Positions 23,788 through 34,999 of a DNA stretch of 64,000 nt are shown here, one piece after another. Positions within the stretch are counted from its first letter, which is position 1; each line of letters begins with the position of its first letter. The position numbers and the translations under genes are program-made. Below the pieces are notes generated by a model that worked only from the letters and a program-made list of their open reading frames with translations, was not told the DNA's origin and did no database searches. This DNA is from Halichoerus grypus (lineage: Eukaryota; Chordata; Mammalia; Carnivora; Phocidae): assembly GCF_964656455.1 (NCBI RefSeq), contig NC_135718.1:149650762-149714761 (forward strand), given 5' to 3'.

Positions 23788-24291
23788 CATGATAAGACGC
23801 TCAATGTCATTAGCCATCAGGGAAATGCAAATGAGACCACAATGAGATCCCACTCCGTACTAATTAGAATAGCTAAAGTAAAAAAAAAAAAGAAAAGAAA
23901 ATGCTACCACCACCAAGCACTAGCGAGGATGGAACACAACTGGGCCTCTTGTATGCTGCTCTTGGAAAATGTCAAATAACACACCCATTCTGGAACACTG
24001 TTGTGCAGTTTCTTGTAAAGTTAAACATACACTTACCATATGGCCAGCAATACCTCAGCTAGGTATTTACCCTCGAGAAAGAAAAACTTAGGTTCCCACA
24101 AAAACTCGTACATGAAACACTAGCAGCTCTTTTTATAATCACCAAAATTAGAAACAACCCAGATATCCTTCCAACAGGTAAATAAACTGTGGTACATCTA
24201 CATAATGGAATACTACTCAAAAGTCGTAAGGAAAATATGTAGTTCAAGTGTGATGTGTATCGTTGTTATTAAAAAAAAAAAAATCACAGGT

Positions 24292-24921
24292 GGGAATGCA
24301 AACTGGCCAGCCACTCCGGAAAACAATAGGGAGGTTCCCCAAAAAGTTAAAAATAGAGCTACCCTACGACTCAGCAATTGCACTACTAGGCACTTACCCA
24401 AAGAATACAAAAATACTAATTCAAAGGGATACATGCACCCCTGATACTTAGAGTAGCAGCATCTACAGTAGCCAAATCATGGAAACAGCCCAAGTGTCCA
24501 TCGACTGATGAACGGATAAAGAAAATGTGGCGTATATATACAATGGAATATTACACACAGCCATCCAAAAGAATGAAATCTTGCCATTTGCAATGACATG
24601 GATGGAGCTAAAGGGTAGCATGCTAACTGAAATAAATCAGTGAGAGAGACAAATACCATATGATTTCACTCATATGTGGAATTCAAGAAACAAAGCAAAT
24701 GAGCAAAAGAGACACAAACCAAGAAACAGGCTCTTAACTCTAGAGAACACACTGCTGGTCACCAGAGGGGAAGTGGGTGGGGGGATGGGGAGAACAGGTG
24801 ATGGGGATTAAGGAGGGCTCTTGTGATGAGCACCAGGTGATGCACGGCAGTGTTGAAGCACTGTATGGTGCATGTGAACCTAAGACTACACTATGTGTTT
24901 ACTAACTGGAATTTAAAAACT
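24292..24921 (+). mobile_element. L1 insertion nested in the old L1 (first)
   Basis: The last 630 bp of an L1 (from GGGAATGCAAACTGGCCAGC through the 3' UTR). It is flanked by an identical 21-bp duplication, thirteen A then TCACAGGT, at 24271-24291 and 24922-24942. It is more diverged from the 6747-9834 copy than the L1 at 25035 is. Confidence 0.9.
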
Positions 24922-25034
24922 AAAAAAAAAAAAATCACAGGTAAATTGGTTGGAGGGTTAAAAAAAACCTAACATATGAAAATGAACTACTGATTCCCAC
25001 AAAATCTGGAAGCACCTCAAAGACATTATGCTTT

Positions 25035-25547
25035 TGCAATGTCCACAATAGCCAAACTATGGAAAGAGCCTAGAAGTCCATCAACAGATGAATGGATAAA
25101 GATTGGGGTGGGGGGGGGTGTGTGTGTACACATACATACAATGGAATATTATGCAGCCATCAAAAATTTGAAATCTTGCCATCTGCAACAACGTGGATGG
25201 AACTAGACGGTATTATGCTGAGCGAAATAAGTCAATCAGAGAAAGATAAGTATCATATGATCTCACTGACATGAGGAATTTGAGAAACAAGATCGAGGAT
25301 CATCGGGGAAGGGAGGGGAAAATGAAATAAGACAAACCAGAGAGGGAGACAAACCATAAGAGACTTAATCTCAGGAAACAAACTGAGGGTTGCTGGAGTG
25401 GGGGGGGTGGGGTGGGAGGGATGGGGTGGCTGGGTGATGAACACTGGGGAGGGTATGTACTATGGTGAGCACTGTGAATTGTGTAAGACTGATGAATCAC
25501 AGACCTGTACCTCTGAAACAAATAATACATTATATGTTAATTAAAAA
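25035..25547 (+). mobile_element. L1 insertion nested in the old L1 (second)
   Basis: The last 513 bp of an L1 (from TTGCAATGTCCACAATAGCC to a short A tail). An exact 16-bp duplication, AAAGACATTATGCTTT, is at 25019-25034 and 25548-25563. The 3' end is close to that of the 6747-9834 copy. A G-run/GT microsatellite is present at about 25105-25128. Confidence 0.93.
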
Positions 25548-26758
25548 AAAGACATTATGCTTTGAATGAAAAAGGCAGTCTCAAAGGTTATATCGTGTAC
25601 AAGTCCAGTTATAGGACAGTCTCAAAAAAGGTAAAACTGGTGACAGAGAACAAATGGGTAGTTGCCAGGGGTTAGGGCTGGGGAGAGGGTACGGCCATGA
25701 AGGGACAGCACCACGGAGAGGAGGGGGTGACAGAGACAGTTCTGCACCCTGACTGTGGTCATGGCTACAAGAGTCTATAGGCTAAAATTCATAAAACTAT
25801 ACCATGAAATCTATTTTACCCTGTTAATTTTAAAAATTAATGAAATTTAAAGTGTTTTAAAATAGTTCAAATTTTAAATTTAAATTTTAAGTTAATTTAA
25901 AAAATAAAATGAAAACCAAAATGCTGGATGAAACATCAGGATGGGGGGACGCCTCCGACGAACTCTTCAGGAGACCTCCACACACACCTCCAGGGCGGGA
26001 ACAGACTGTGAGGAGCACTGTTCCCACCGCAGAGCAAACGAGGGTGAGAGTTCCAGACCCTCTCCCTCCCAGGTCAAGGGCGAGGGCTCCCGCAGTACAG
26101 GCTGGGAGAACCTCACACCAGCCTGAGGAGATGGGGAAGACTTCCCAGCCACAGGACTCCCCCTACCCCCGGCTCACGCACAGCCCGTCCAGACACCTGC
26201 TGGATCGCTGGGCTGGGGCGACGGACACCCTCAAGGCCACCCCACTGCTCTGCATCCAGGGTCAACTCTGGTAACCTGGCACCTTTGGGAGGCCATTTCT
26301 GCGGCCCTGGGGGCGGACACCCCTTCCCTTCGGGAACTGTCATCAAGACTGGACATGTCTCTACAAGCCCTGGCGCTCAGGGCCAAACTCCAACACTCCA
26401 ACTGCACTTCACCACAATCCAAATCTTCTTGAAACACTACATGTAACAGGTTCTGACCAATAACTTTATGTAAAAATGCACTGCCTAAACAAGAAACTCA
26501 AAACCCAATATTCAACATTTTCTGCCAACTGACCGGAAGTGGCCAATTTCCCTTCTACCAAAGTACTCCCTGACACAAACCTGTCTAAGCTTGATTCTTC
26601 AGAGCCCTGGGCTTGGGAGAGAGCCTCAAAGACCCCTCCTCAGGGCTGAGAAACCACACAGGCAGAAATGTGCAGCCCCCCACAACCTGCAGCCTACAGC
26701 TCTCATGTTTAATATGTTGGGGTTCCACATAATATTGTTTGACAAATGAGTTAACTTC

Positions 26759-26889
26759 TTAAAGATTTTATTTATTATAGAGCGAGCGAGAGCACATTAG
26801 CCGGGGGGGGGGGGGGAGGGAGAAGCAGACTTCCCACTGAGCAGGGAGCCCAATGAGGGGCTCCATCCCAGAACCCTGGGATCATGACA
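26759..26889 (-). mobile_element. Can-SINE, reverse, head truncated
   Basis: TTAAAGATTTTATTTATT tail, AGAAGCAGACTTCCCACTGAGCAGGGAGCC body and CCTGGGATCATGACAC are the reverse-strand SINEC pattern. The tRNA-like head is missing. A G14 run (26803-26816) interrupts the CT-rich region. Confidence 0.85.
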
Positions 26890-26921
26890 CCTCAAATTTT
26901 TCTTTTAGAAAGTTATGACCT

Positions 26922-27100
26922 TGGGGCACCTGGGTGGCTTAATCAGTTAAGCATCTGTCTTCAGTTCAGGTCATGATCTTGGGGTCCTGGGATCGAGCCC
27001 CACTTCGGGCTCCCTGCTAAGCAAGGAGTCTGCTTCTCTCTCCCCCTTTGCCCCTCCCTCCCGCTCGCACGCTCTCTCGAATTAAAAAAAATAAAAATTT
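26922..27100 (+). mobile_element. Can-SINE
   Basis: TGGGGCACCTGGGTGGCTTA, GATCGAGCCCC (B box) and an A-rich end. An imperfect duplication is seen: GAAAGTTATGACC at 26909-26920 area and GAAAGTCACTGACC at 27101-27114. It faces the reverse SINE only about 32 bp away. Confidence 0.92.
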
Positions 27101-27239
27101 GAAAGTCACTGACCTACATGAAGTACTATGTTGCAACCGTTCAAATGCACTGTGGTTTATTCACTGTCTATTCTGAAGATACCCAGGATTTTTTTTGGGG
27201 GGGGGGGGTCTGCACCGTTACTTACATAATTACTACCTT

Positions 27240-27530
27240 AAAACTCCCTCAGTCCCTTTATCGATCCAAAGTATTCTCTTAAGTTCTCCTTCAAATAGCA
27301 CTTCCTAAACACCCGCCCTGACTACCGTAACCTGAAGGAATTTCTTCCATACTGCTATGGCAATTAGCACTCGGGGGACTGGTTTTATAACAATGCTATA
27401 TATAAAATGCATCTAACACTCTTAACTTGGAACATGTCCTTTCTCATCTTCTCAACCGGACTAAGTTCTTTGAAGGCAGGTGCTATGTAGGTTCAGCTTT
27501 ATATCCAATGTAGCATCTATTATAGGATTT
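27240..27530 (+). repeat. L2 LINE 3'-region relic
   Basis: TTCTCCTTCAAATAGCACTTCC, CCGCCCTGACTACC, GGACTAAGTTCTTTGAAGGCAGG and TATATCCAATGTAGCATCT follow the L2 3' region in order. Confidence 0.55.
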
Positions 27531-28784
27531 TCAGCCAAATAGAAGGACTTGATCTGACAATGTAGAAATCGCACTCTGGCCGCAGCATTGAGAGGCCGGG
27601 GAGGAAGCAAGGAACGCTCCAAGGAGACCAGCTGTCCCACACTACCCACACCTACAGGCAGACAGATCCCACGCAGGAGGAATACTGCCAGGGGGACAGG
27701 CTCTTGGCTAGCCGCCATTTAATTCTGGAGAAAGACAGTCTTCTCAATACAGCCAAGTTCTCCCTCCATTTATTTTTCCTTTTTAAATATTTGGTTATTC
27801 TAATGGCTATCAAAAGGAGAGTCACAGCACCATCACATCTGAGAACGTAGGTTCATGCCCCTCAGACTCCGAGCCTGACACTTTGAAAAGTTACTTGAGT
27901 TCAGGAAACACATACAGACTCTGCCTGTTTGACCTATTTCTCTGTTCCTAAGAGCTTAACAACTTTTAGGAAATCAGGCTACTGACTGGACCACAGGTAA
28001 ATTGCATACTTTCCTACTTTTTCAAAGGAAAATTGAAAAAGGAGAAAGAACAGTAGCTACGGAGCCCCTTAGAAAATTATCTCAGTCACCTTGTTCGTAG
28101 CAATCACCACATTGTGAATCAAATCAAAGGCTCTTCTATGACTAAGTTCCAAAATAATATGTCATCTTAACAATTTATTGGCTTGGAATAATTGTGCCAA
28201 AAAAGAGAACTATTTTTCTCCAGGCTAAAATGAGCTGAGTTCCTTTTATTTCTTCCCATCCCTTTCCTGATCAGGATGATACTCAGTTGTGACCAATTAC
28301 ATTCAGATCACCGCTCAAAAATGAACACTGATTTTTTTTTCAAACTTGAATGTGTTTATCCATTCCAGTTCCCAAAATATCAGCCATGATCTCTTTCTTA
28401 AAATGTTTCAAATTATTCTCAAAAAGGTGTACAAAAGTCCCTCGTTTCATATCTCTGTATATTTCCACTCCCCCTCCAGCCACTGCGAAGATAAAAGGAG
28501 ATCCAATTTTAAAACAGGGACATTATATTTGATACTGAATAATTAAGATAACCAAGGGTCTGGTAAAGGGGTATTTTACCATGAGAAACTGGCTGCAAGA
28601 TGACTGGCTGTTCCCGAATTCAACGGGCTTAAATGACAGAGCAGGAGTCCTCCCTGGTGACAGACGGTGGCCGCTTCTAAGGGGGAGAGGGGCAGCCCTA
28701 TGGGCGGCTGCATTTGGACTCGGACTTGGTCCCAGAGGTGCCTTGGTTCCCCTGGGTCGGCCTGGGGTACTCAGTGGGTCCTTT

Positions 28785-29480
28785 CAATGTGGAAACTTAA
28801 TTTGGAAATTTTTCTTGTATTGCTTCTTTGACAATTTCCAATTTATTGTTTCTGCTTCAGAACTCATCAGATGTTGACCTTCCTAGAGTAGGAAGGTCAA
28901 ATCCAAGAATCAGTCTTTTCTCTCTATCTGTTCTAACTTTTGGCTGCTTTTTTTCCTGAAATTTTTCAACCTTTCTACTTTTAGTTTGATTGTCATTTTT
29001 AATTTTGGAGCGTTCTCTGATTATTTCTTTTTCATAGCATCCTGTTCTTATTTTAGGACATAGTGTCTTAATTTTCTAGGGGTTTTTGGGTTGTTTTTTC
29101 AGGTTCCTTTCTCATCTCTGCTGTGTCTGTTTTCCTCAGCTTCCTCCTTCCCTTTATTTTGGTCTCTATTATATTGGACAGTTTCCTCAAAGGTCTCATG
29201 ATTTGGGGCAGCCTGCCCCTATTTCAGAAGGAGGAAGTCAAAAGCTGACTGGAAGTGCTCTGTGCGGGGGTGGGGCTGGTCACCAGGAAGGCCTCACTGA
29301 CCAGGGAGCTTCGCTGCAGACTGATGAGGACGCAGAGTGACCTTCTAGTTGCAGAAACCAAGTGTCAAGGCCTAAAGATCTTTTCTCTGGGACCATTCAG
29401 TTTCTCCAGAGAAAAAGCTTACCATCAATATTCCAGAAACAGGAGGGGGAGCTCTAGAGTTCCACCAGTTAAATAAGAAG
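28785..29480. repeat. Old L1 3'-UTR fragment (L1M class)
   Basis: The T-rich tract with ACAATTTCCAATTTATTGTTTC, AGCATCCTGTTCTTATTTTAGGA and the following GC-richer block resemble the 3' UTR of ancient L1 subfamilies. Orientation not resolved. Confidence 0.45.
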
Positions 29481-29501
29481 ACTTCTACTTATGAACTTTT
29501 T

Positions 29502-29718
29502 TTAATTTTTATTTTTTGAGAGAGAGCACGTGCGTGCACGTGATAGAGGGGGAGAGGCAGAGGGAGAGGAAGAGAGAGAATCTCAAGCAGACTCCCTGCT
29601 AAGCTCAGAGTCTGACGGGGGGTGGGGGGGCCCGCTCTCGATCTCAGGACTCTGAAATCATGACCTGAGCCAAAAATCAAGAGTCAGACACTCTACCCCC
29701 TGAGCTACCCGGGCACCC
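29502..29718 (-). mobile_element. Can-SINE, reverse, older subtype
   Basis: The reverse strand reads AGGGGTGCCCGGGTAGCTCA, then GACTCTTGATTTTTGGCTCAGG and a CT-rich body ending in A-rich sequence. A 17-bp duplication, CTACTTATGAACTTTTT, is at 29485-29501 and 29719-29735. The phrase GACTCTTGATT marks an older subtype than the GTCTGCCTT-type copies. Confidence 0.93.
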
Positions 29719-30746
29719 CTACTTATGAACTTTTTAAAACTGTGGTAACTTACCCTGCTTTTGCAACAACTGGTACCTCTATGTCTTGAGTCTGTCCAGA
29801 GTTTTCCCACATCAGTCAACTGACCTGTCACCTGAAGTTGCCTCTGTTCAATTAAAGCCATCAACACACCCACGAATTCCATCTTTTAAGAAGTCACTGA
29901 AATCTTTTTGTTGACTCTTTCCTCTCCCGTTCTCTGTTATTTCAGTGAGGCTTCAGAAGAGAGGGGAGATGAATACTTACAGCTAATCCACCAGGTTTCA
30001 TGACCATTCCCTAAGTCTGAGAAAATTCTATAGGATTCTCTGAACCAATTTGAGTGATGTTAAAACTAACAGAAGCAGCCTCTTCTCTCTTGAAATATTA
30101 GTCTGGACGTACCGTTATATTAATGGCACCGATAGAAGCTCTTTGACCCGTCTGCTAGGGTTTCCACTTACTGAAATACCACACACAGTTCTCTTTATTT
30201 GGCTGTGTCAAAAGTCCCTGTAATTACTCACTGCGTGTCATTATGATCTGTCTGTATCTGTCTGATCCTGGTCACAAGAGGCAGACAAGAACAGGACGGA
30301 CCACCCCACCACACTGTGCTACAGGAGAAAGCAGCTCTCATGCACAGGACCTGGTATCCTCATGTAAGGACACCATCCCCTTCAGAAACTATAAGAAGGG
30401 TTTCAGTCTTCCACATGCCTTCCTAAGAAGCCACGTCACCACCAACTTGACTACGGAAGAGCCGTCGGGACATTGTGGCCTAACATTCCATGGCCCACTG
30501 CTGAAATGTGTGTCCTCGAGGAAGAAAGGGACAAAAGACCAGAACTCCAAGCATCCTGGTGAAATGTTTCAACAATTAATACATTCTTCTATCAGGACTA
30601 GTTAGAAACCCAACACTCAACAGAAGGCAATGCAGAATTATTCCAGAATATGAAGACAGACAGCCCTCCAGTCGAGGAGTTCAAGAACAAAAGGAACCAT
30701 ATGTTTGAGACTCAGGAGTGAGGAAAGGCCAAGAACCAGAAGACAG

Positions 30747-30953
30747 GGCGCCTGGGTGGCTCAGTCGTTAAGCGTCTGCCTTCGGCTCAGGTCATGATCC
30801 CGGGTCCTGGGATCGAGCCCCGCATCGGGCTCCCTGCTCCGCGGGGAGCCTGCTTCTCCCTCTCCCACTCCCCCTGCTTGTGTTCCCTCTCTCGCTGTGT
30901 CTCTCTCTGTCAAATAAATAAATAAAATCTTTAAAAAAAAAAAAAAAAAAAAA
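30747..30953 (+). mobile_element. Can-SINE, young-looking copy
   Basis: Full-length with head GGCGCCTGGGTGGCTCAG, B box, CT-rich body, AAATA tail and about 23 A. An exact 16-bp duplication AAGAACCAGAAGACAG is at 30731-30746 and 30954-30969. The long pure A tail suggests a recent insertion. Confidence 0.97.
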
Positions 30954-32019
30954 AAGAACCAGAAGACAGACAAAGAGATTAAAACGTCATCTTCCTATCT
31001 GGTAAAGGTCAATTACCATCAGGTGTCAGTATCAGCAGATTGGAAGAGAATTTAAAAGGGAGTAATTTTCTCAGCAGGCAATTCATGGTTATGGTACCTT
31101 CCTGGGAAGCACCAGAACTCGTCTGGCATTTCCGTACCCATCCCACCGTCTTGCTGACATTCTATTACTGGCGTTTCTCTTTCACGGTGAACTCTTCACT
31201 TGTTTGATATTTTGCTTCCTGAATAGAAGTGGAGAAGTAGTTGGACTCAAGACCTAGTTTAGCAATAAAAGCGACAAGGCCCACCAGCTGGGCTGGATAC
31301 CGACCAGGAGAATGAGCCGGGAACCGAGAGGGAGGTTTCTCTAATATTTGCACAACTGTATACAGTGTGCCTGGCACTGGATCAGGGTAACTGCAGTAGA
31401 AACAGACCTACGGAGGAAGGGCTGGATTCTGGGCAGGACAATTCTGAGGGGTCTTTGAGAAATACAAGAGGACAGACAGGTCAAGTAGGCAGTGGGGAAA
31501 AGAGGTCTAAGCCCGAAATATAAATTCTGGATTGCCTGTGTATAGCTGTGAACGTAAGGAGATTACCCAAGGAGAAAGTAAAGAGTGAAATAACTCGTCT
31601 TTACGGACTAGAATAGGAGGGTCCACTTCTCTACGAAACCGTAGGAAAACGCCATTTTGTAGACCAAAATGGTGGACTACCAGCAATTTCTATATGGTCC
31701 AATCCAATAGAAAGAATGGCTAGACAGGGTAAGATCAGGAGAGTATATGATGTATTGTGTAAACCAAAAAATTTAAGAGACAATGATGGTCAGTGGCGAC
31801 AATGTTCCTGAGAAATTTGGGAGGATGACTGAAAACATCCAACACACTTGGAGAGAGTGATCACTAGTTTCTTCAACAAGACTTACTCTGGCAGAAACAC
31901 TGGGGCTGGAAGTCAGTTCAAGATGAGAGCGTGCTGAGAACTTCGGGGTATGGGCAGCAAGTGAGCCATTCTTCTCAATATCAAACAAGATAATATATCT
32001 AAAGAGATTAGAAGGGTGC

Positions 32020-32170
32020 CCGGCTCATTTAAAGGACTTGATAAATGGGTTAAGTGATTAAGTGTTGTTTTTTTAATGCGACTAGTAAGATTACCGGTCG
32101 CTCTAAGCCTCCCATGGCACTTTAAACAAAGCTTTGTACTTAGCTGGTACTCAATAAATATTTTGCATGT
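32020..32170 (+). repeat. L2-like 3'-end relic
   Basis: TTAGCTGGTACTCAATAAATATTTTGCATG resembles the L2 3' end (tagtaggcgctcaataaatatttgttga). Upstream match is weak. Confidence 0.4.
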
Positions 32171-32396
32171 GATCACTGTTAAGCAGGAACAAAGGGATGC
32201 TAAATCATTCTATTCTACATAATTTGCAATTAAAAGCAGCTATAAATTCTTGGTGAACCAGATGCCCTATTTTCCCTTGTAAAAATATAAGCTAATCTAA
32301 ATAGGATTCTGTATTCTTCATTCCTTCATGCTACGAATTAACAAAATCTTCTATTAGAATATCACTAGATTACTACCATGATGAAGCTACTCGCCT

Positions 32397-32425
32397 ACAC
32401 ACACAAACACACACACACACACACA
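32397..32425 (+). repeat. (CA)n microsatellite
   Basis: An ACAC tract with one AAAC interruption. Confidence 0.9.
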
Positions 32426-32969
32426 GGAAATGCGGCCTAAAAGGGAAACTGGTTATATTTTGTGACACAATTCACTGTTGTGAGATTTAATGAGGATACC
32501 ACTGAGCGCCTCCGGCATCTGAAAACAAAGCTGATCTTGGAATCAGGAGCTGCTCTTTGCTGTGGTCAATGAAAGAATGAGAGCTTCTGGAATATTCCAG
32601 AAAATACACCGGCCACAGGTTGGTATTCCTTTGGTTTATATTCATAGAAATCAATGCTTCTCCTATCCACAGGTACAATTTTGCAGCTTGAAGGACCCCA
32701 TATCTAGCCACCATGCAGAGTGAAAGGTAAAGAGAACCTCAGGAAACCAAAGCAGGTGTGGGCTCCTGAAGGGGTCTTTATATACTTCCCTCTAGGGCAA
32801 CCCCAGGGTGATTTACACTTTCTGCATTACCTGGAATGGTCTTTGCCCAGCTACGGCTTTCTCTATCAGGCAGGCCTCCTCTTCCGCACACCCTCTCTCT
32901 GCCAAACACACATACATTCATTCTATAAGGCCCAACCATTCCGGGTCCCCCCAAATAAGAGTTGCCCCT

Positions 32970-33175
32970 TCCTCTGAATTCCTAGCACTCTTTGTCCGTA
33001 ATTCAATTTCAGCATCTAATACATTAGGTTGCAGTTATGTGTTTAGTGGTCTTTCCCCAGCTCTATCTTCGAACGGGACAATGTGCCCAACAAAGCTGAG
33101 ATCTGGGACACACTTGTCTTACTTCATTCTGAACACCTGACACATAACTGATAACAAATGGTTGTTGGATGGATG
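32970..33175 (+). repeat. L2 LINE 3'-end relic
   Basis: GAATTCCTAGCACTCTTTGT and later CTGACACATAACTGATAACAAATGGTTGTTGGATGGATGG match the L2 3' end in layout. Confidence 0.5.
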
Positions 33176-33249
33176 GTATTTTTCTAACCAAACCTGATTT
33201 AATGCATCAAATTAGAAGGGAAACAAGCCAGGGGTGGTAGCTTTTTTTT

Positions 33250-33835
33250 TCCTCCCATGGCTGCTGGAACAAATTACCACAAATTTAGCGATTTAAAAAT
33301 GCCACAAATTGGGGCACCTGGGTGGCTCAGTCGTTAAGCGTCTGCCTTTGGCTCAGGTCATGATCCCAGGGTCCTGGGATTAAGCCCCGCATCGGGCTCC
33401 CCGCTCTGCAGGAAGCCTGCTTCTCCCTCTCCCACTCCCCCTGCTTGTGCTCCCTCTCTCTCTCTCTCTGTCAAATAAATAAATAAAATCTTAAAAAGAA
33501 AAAATAAATAAAATAAAATAAAAATGCCACAAATTTAACGTCTTACAATTCTGGATACCAGAAGTCTAAAATGAGTCTGCAGAGCTGCATTCCTTCTGGC
33601 AAAATCGGGTTTCTCCACTTTTTCGGCTTCTGGAGGCGACCTGCATTCCTTGGCTGGTGGCCTCTTCCTCATAAGCCAGCACTTTGAAACCTCTGACCCT
33701 CCTGCCCCTCTCTCATAAGGACCCCTCTGATGATCGTGGGCCCACCTGACAATGCAGGAGAAGCTCCCATCTGGAGATCCCTAACTAATCCCATTTGCAA
33801 AACTCCTTTTGCTGTATGAGGTGGCACCTGGACAG
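33250..33835 (-). mobile_element. MLT1-like LTR (ERVL-MaLR) relic, reverse, split by a SINE
   Basis: CATGGCTGCTGGAACAAATTACCACAAATT, ACAATTCTGGATACCAGAAGTCTAAAATGAG, TCTCATAAGGACCCCT and CCCATTTGCAAAACTCC follow the reverse complement of MLT1-type LTRs. The SINE at 33311-33519 interrupts it. It is a solo, diverged LTR with no internal retroviral genes seen. Confidence 0.65.
33311..33519 (+). mobile_element. Can-SINE inside the MLT1-like LTR
   Basis: Full SINEC structure. An exact 16-bp duplication AAAAATGCCACAAATT is at 33295-33310 and 33520-33535. The B-box region has GATTAAGCCCC in place of GATCGAGCCCC. Confidence 0.97.
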
Positions 33836-34284
33836 GGGATGTCTGAGGGGCTGTTACTCAGCGGAGCATAGTAGCACACAGACAGCTACAAAAAGCAGGT
33901 GCCAGCAACCTAAAAACAAGGGACAAAACAGAAAAAGGTGGAAGGTCAAGGAAAACTCAACAACAAAAAATGGAGCAACCTCTGTCCTCTAAAGCGGGAA
34001 TAAATTAGCACTGCGCCACCTCGAGGACTTCTGACGGGGGGTTGGGGGGGCACTTCTTTGTCTTGGGATCCAATATTATCAACAATTCAAAACAATGACT
34101 TTGAGTCATGGGAAAAAAAAAGTTCATTTCATTCTGTAAAGTTTAAGAAAAAGCATGAGGGATCATGAAATGATTTCAATTAAATGATCATTAATATTTT
34201 GAAAGGTAAGACTCAGAGGGGGAAGCTTGAGTTTCCTGAAAATTTTACTTATATGGAAAATCTTATTCTCTGATGCCAAATGGG

Positions 34285-34640
34285 ATTTATGTTATGTTAT
34301 AGACCTTACATTTGGGTCCCTCCAAAATTCCTATGTTGAAATCTTACCTGTTCTTGGGATGGTATCAGCATGTGAGGCTTTGGGGAGATGATTAGGACAT
34401 AAGGGTGGTATCCTCAAGAACAGAATGAGTGCCCTTATTTTTTTAAAAAAGACCCCAGAGAGCGCCCCCGCCCTCCCCGCCAGGAAAGGAAACAATGAGA
34501 AAATGGCTCTTTGCAACCTGGGCAAGGGCTTTCATCAAACCTGGCCATGTAGCACCCTGATCGTAGACTCCCAGCACCCACAACTGTGGGAAGGAGATTT
34601 CTGATGGCATTACAGCAGCCCAAATGGACTCAGACAATGG
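34285..34640 (+). mobile_element. MLT1-like LTR (ERVL-MaLR) relic
   Basis: GGTCCCTCCAAAATTCCTATGTTGAAATCTTACC, GGGGAGATGATTAGGACATAAGGGTGG, GAGTGCCCTTAT, CCCAGCACCCACAACTGTGGGA and TACAGCAGCCCAAATGGACTCAGACAATGG follow the MLT1 LTR consensus in order. Solo LTR, no coding part. Confidence 0.8.
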
Positions 34641-34811
34641 TTACCAGGGACCTGTACTTCTGTCCAGCATAACTGAACTTACATATCCAAATAAATGTTA
34701 ACTCTCCAAGCGGTCGCCCTGGGAACACAATAAATTTTAATAAATAACTCCTGCCTGAAACTTTGAGGAAATCTCCCTTTAAGAAGTTACTTTAGAACCA
34801 ATATATAAACC

Positions 34812-34999
34812 GGGGCGCCTGGGTGGCTCAGTCGGTTAAGCATCTGCCTTTGGCTCAGGTCATGATCCCAGGGTCCTGGGATCGAGCCCCGCGTCGGGCT
34901 CCCTGCTCAGTGGGGAGTCTGCTTCTCCCTCTCCCTCTGCCACTTCCCCTCCTTGTGCTCTCTCTCTCTCAAATAAATAAATAAAATCTTAAAAAAAAA
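34812..34999 (+). mobile_element. Can-SINE
   Basis: Complete element with the GTCGGTTAAGCATC head variant, B box and AAATA tail. An exact 18-bp duplication AGAACCAATATATAAACC is at 34794-34811 and 35000-35017. Confidence 0.97.

Larger units (their letters stand above)
23266..25905 (+). mobile_element. Old L1 (L1M class) host copy, interrupted by later insertions
   Basis: Old L1 ORF2 C-terminal sequence and 3' UTR are found in pieces: 23266-23567, 23788-24291, 24943-25034 and 25564-about 25830, followed by an AT-rich tail. The joins read through correctly: GAAAATGAACTACTGATTCC runs toward ACATTATGC, and the match resumes with TTTGAATGAAAAAGGCAGTC. Two younger L1s (24292-24921 and 25035-25547) and an unidentified insert (23568-23787) interrupt it. 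Start and end are approximate. Confidence 0.8.

Noticed and set aside
33250..34640. Endogenous retrovirus with coding genes between the two LTR-like relics
   Set aside because: The LTRs face opposite ways, the stretch between them is only about 450 bp, and no retroviral protein motif is seen.
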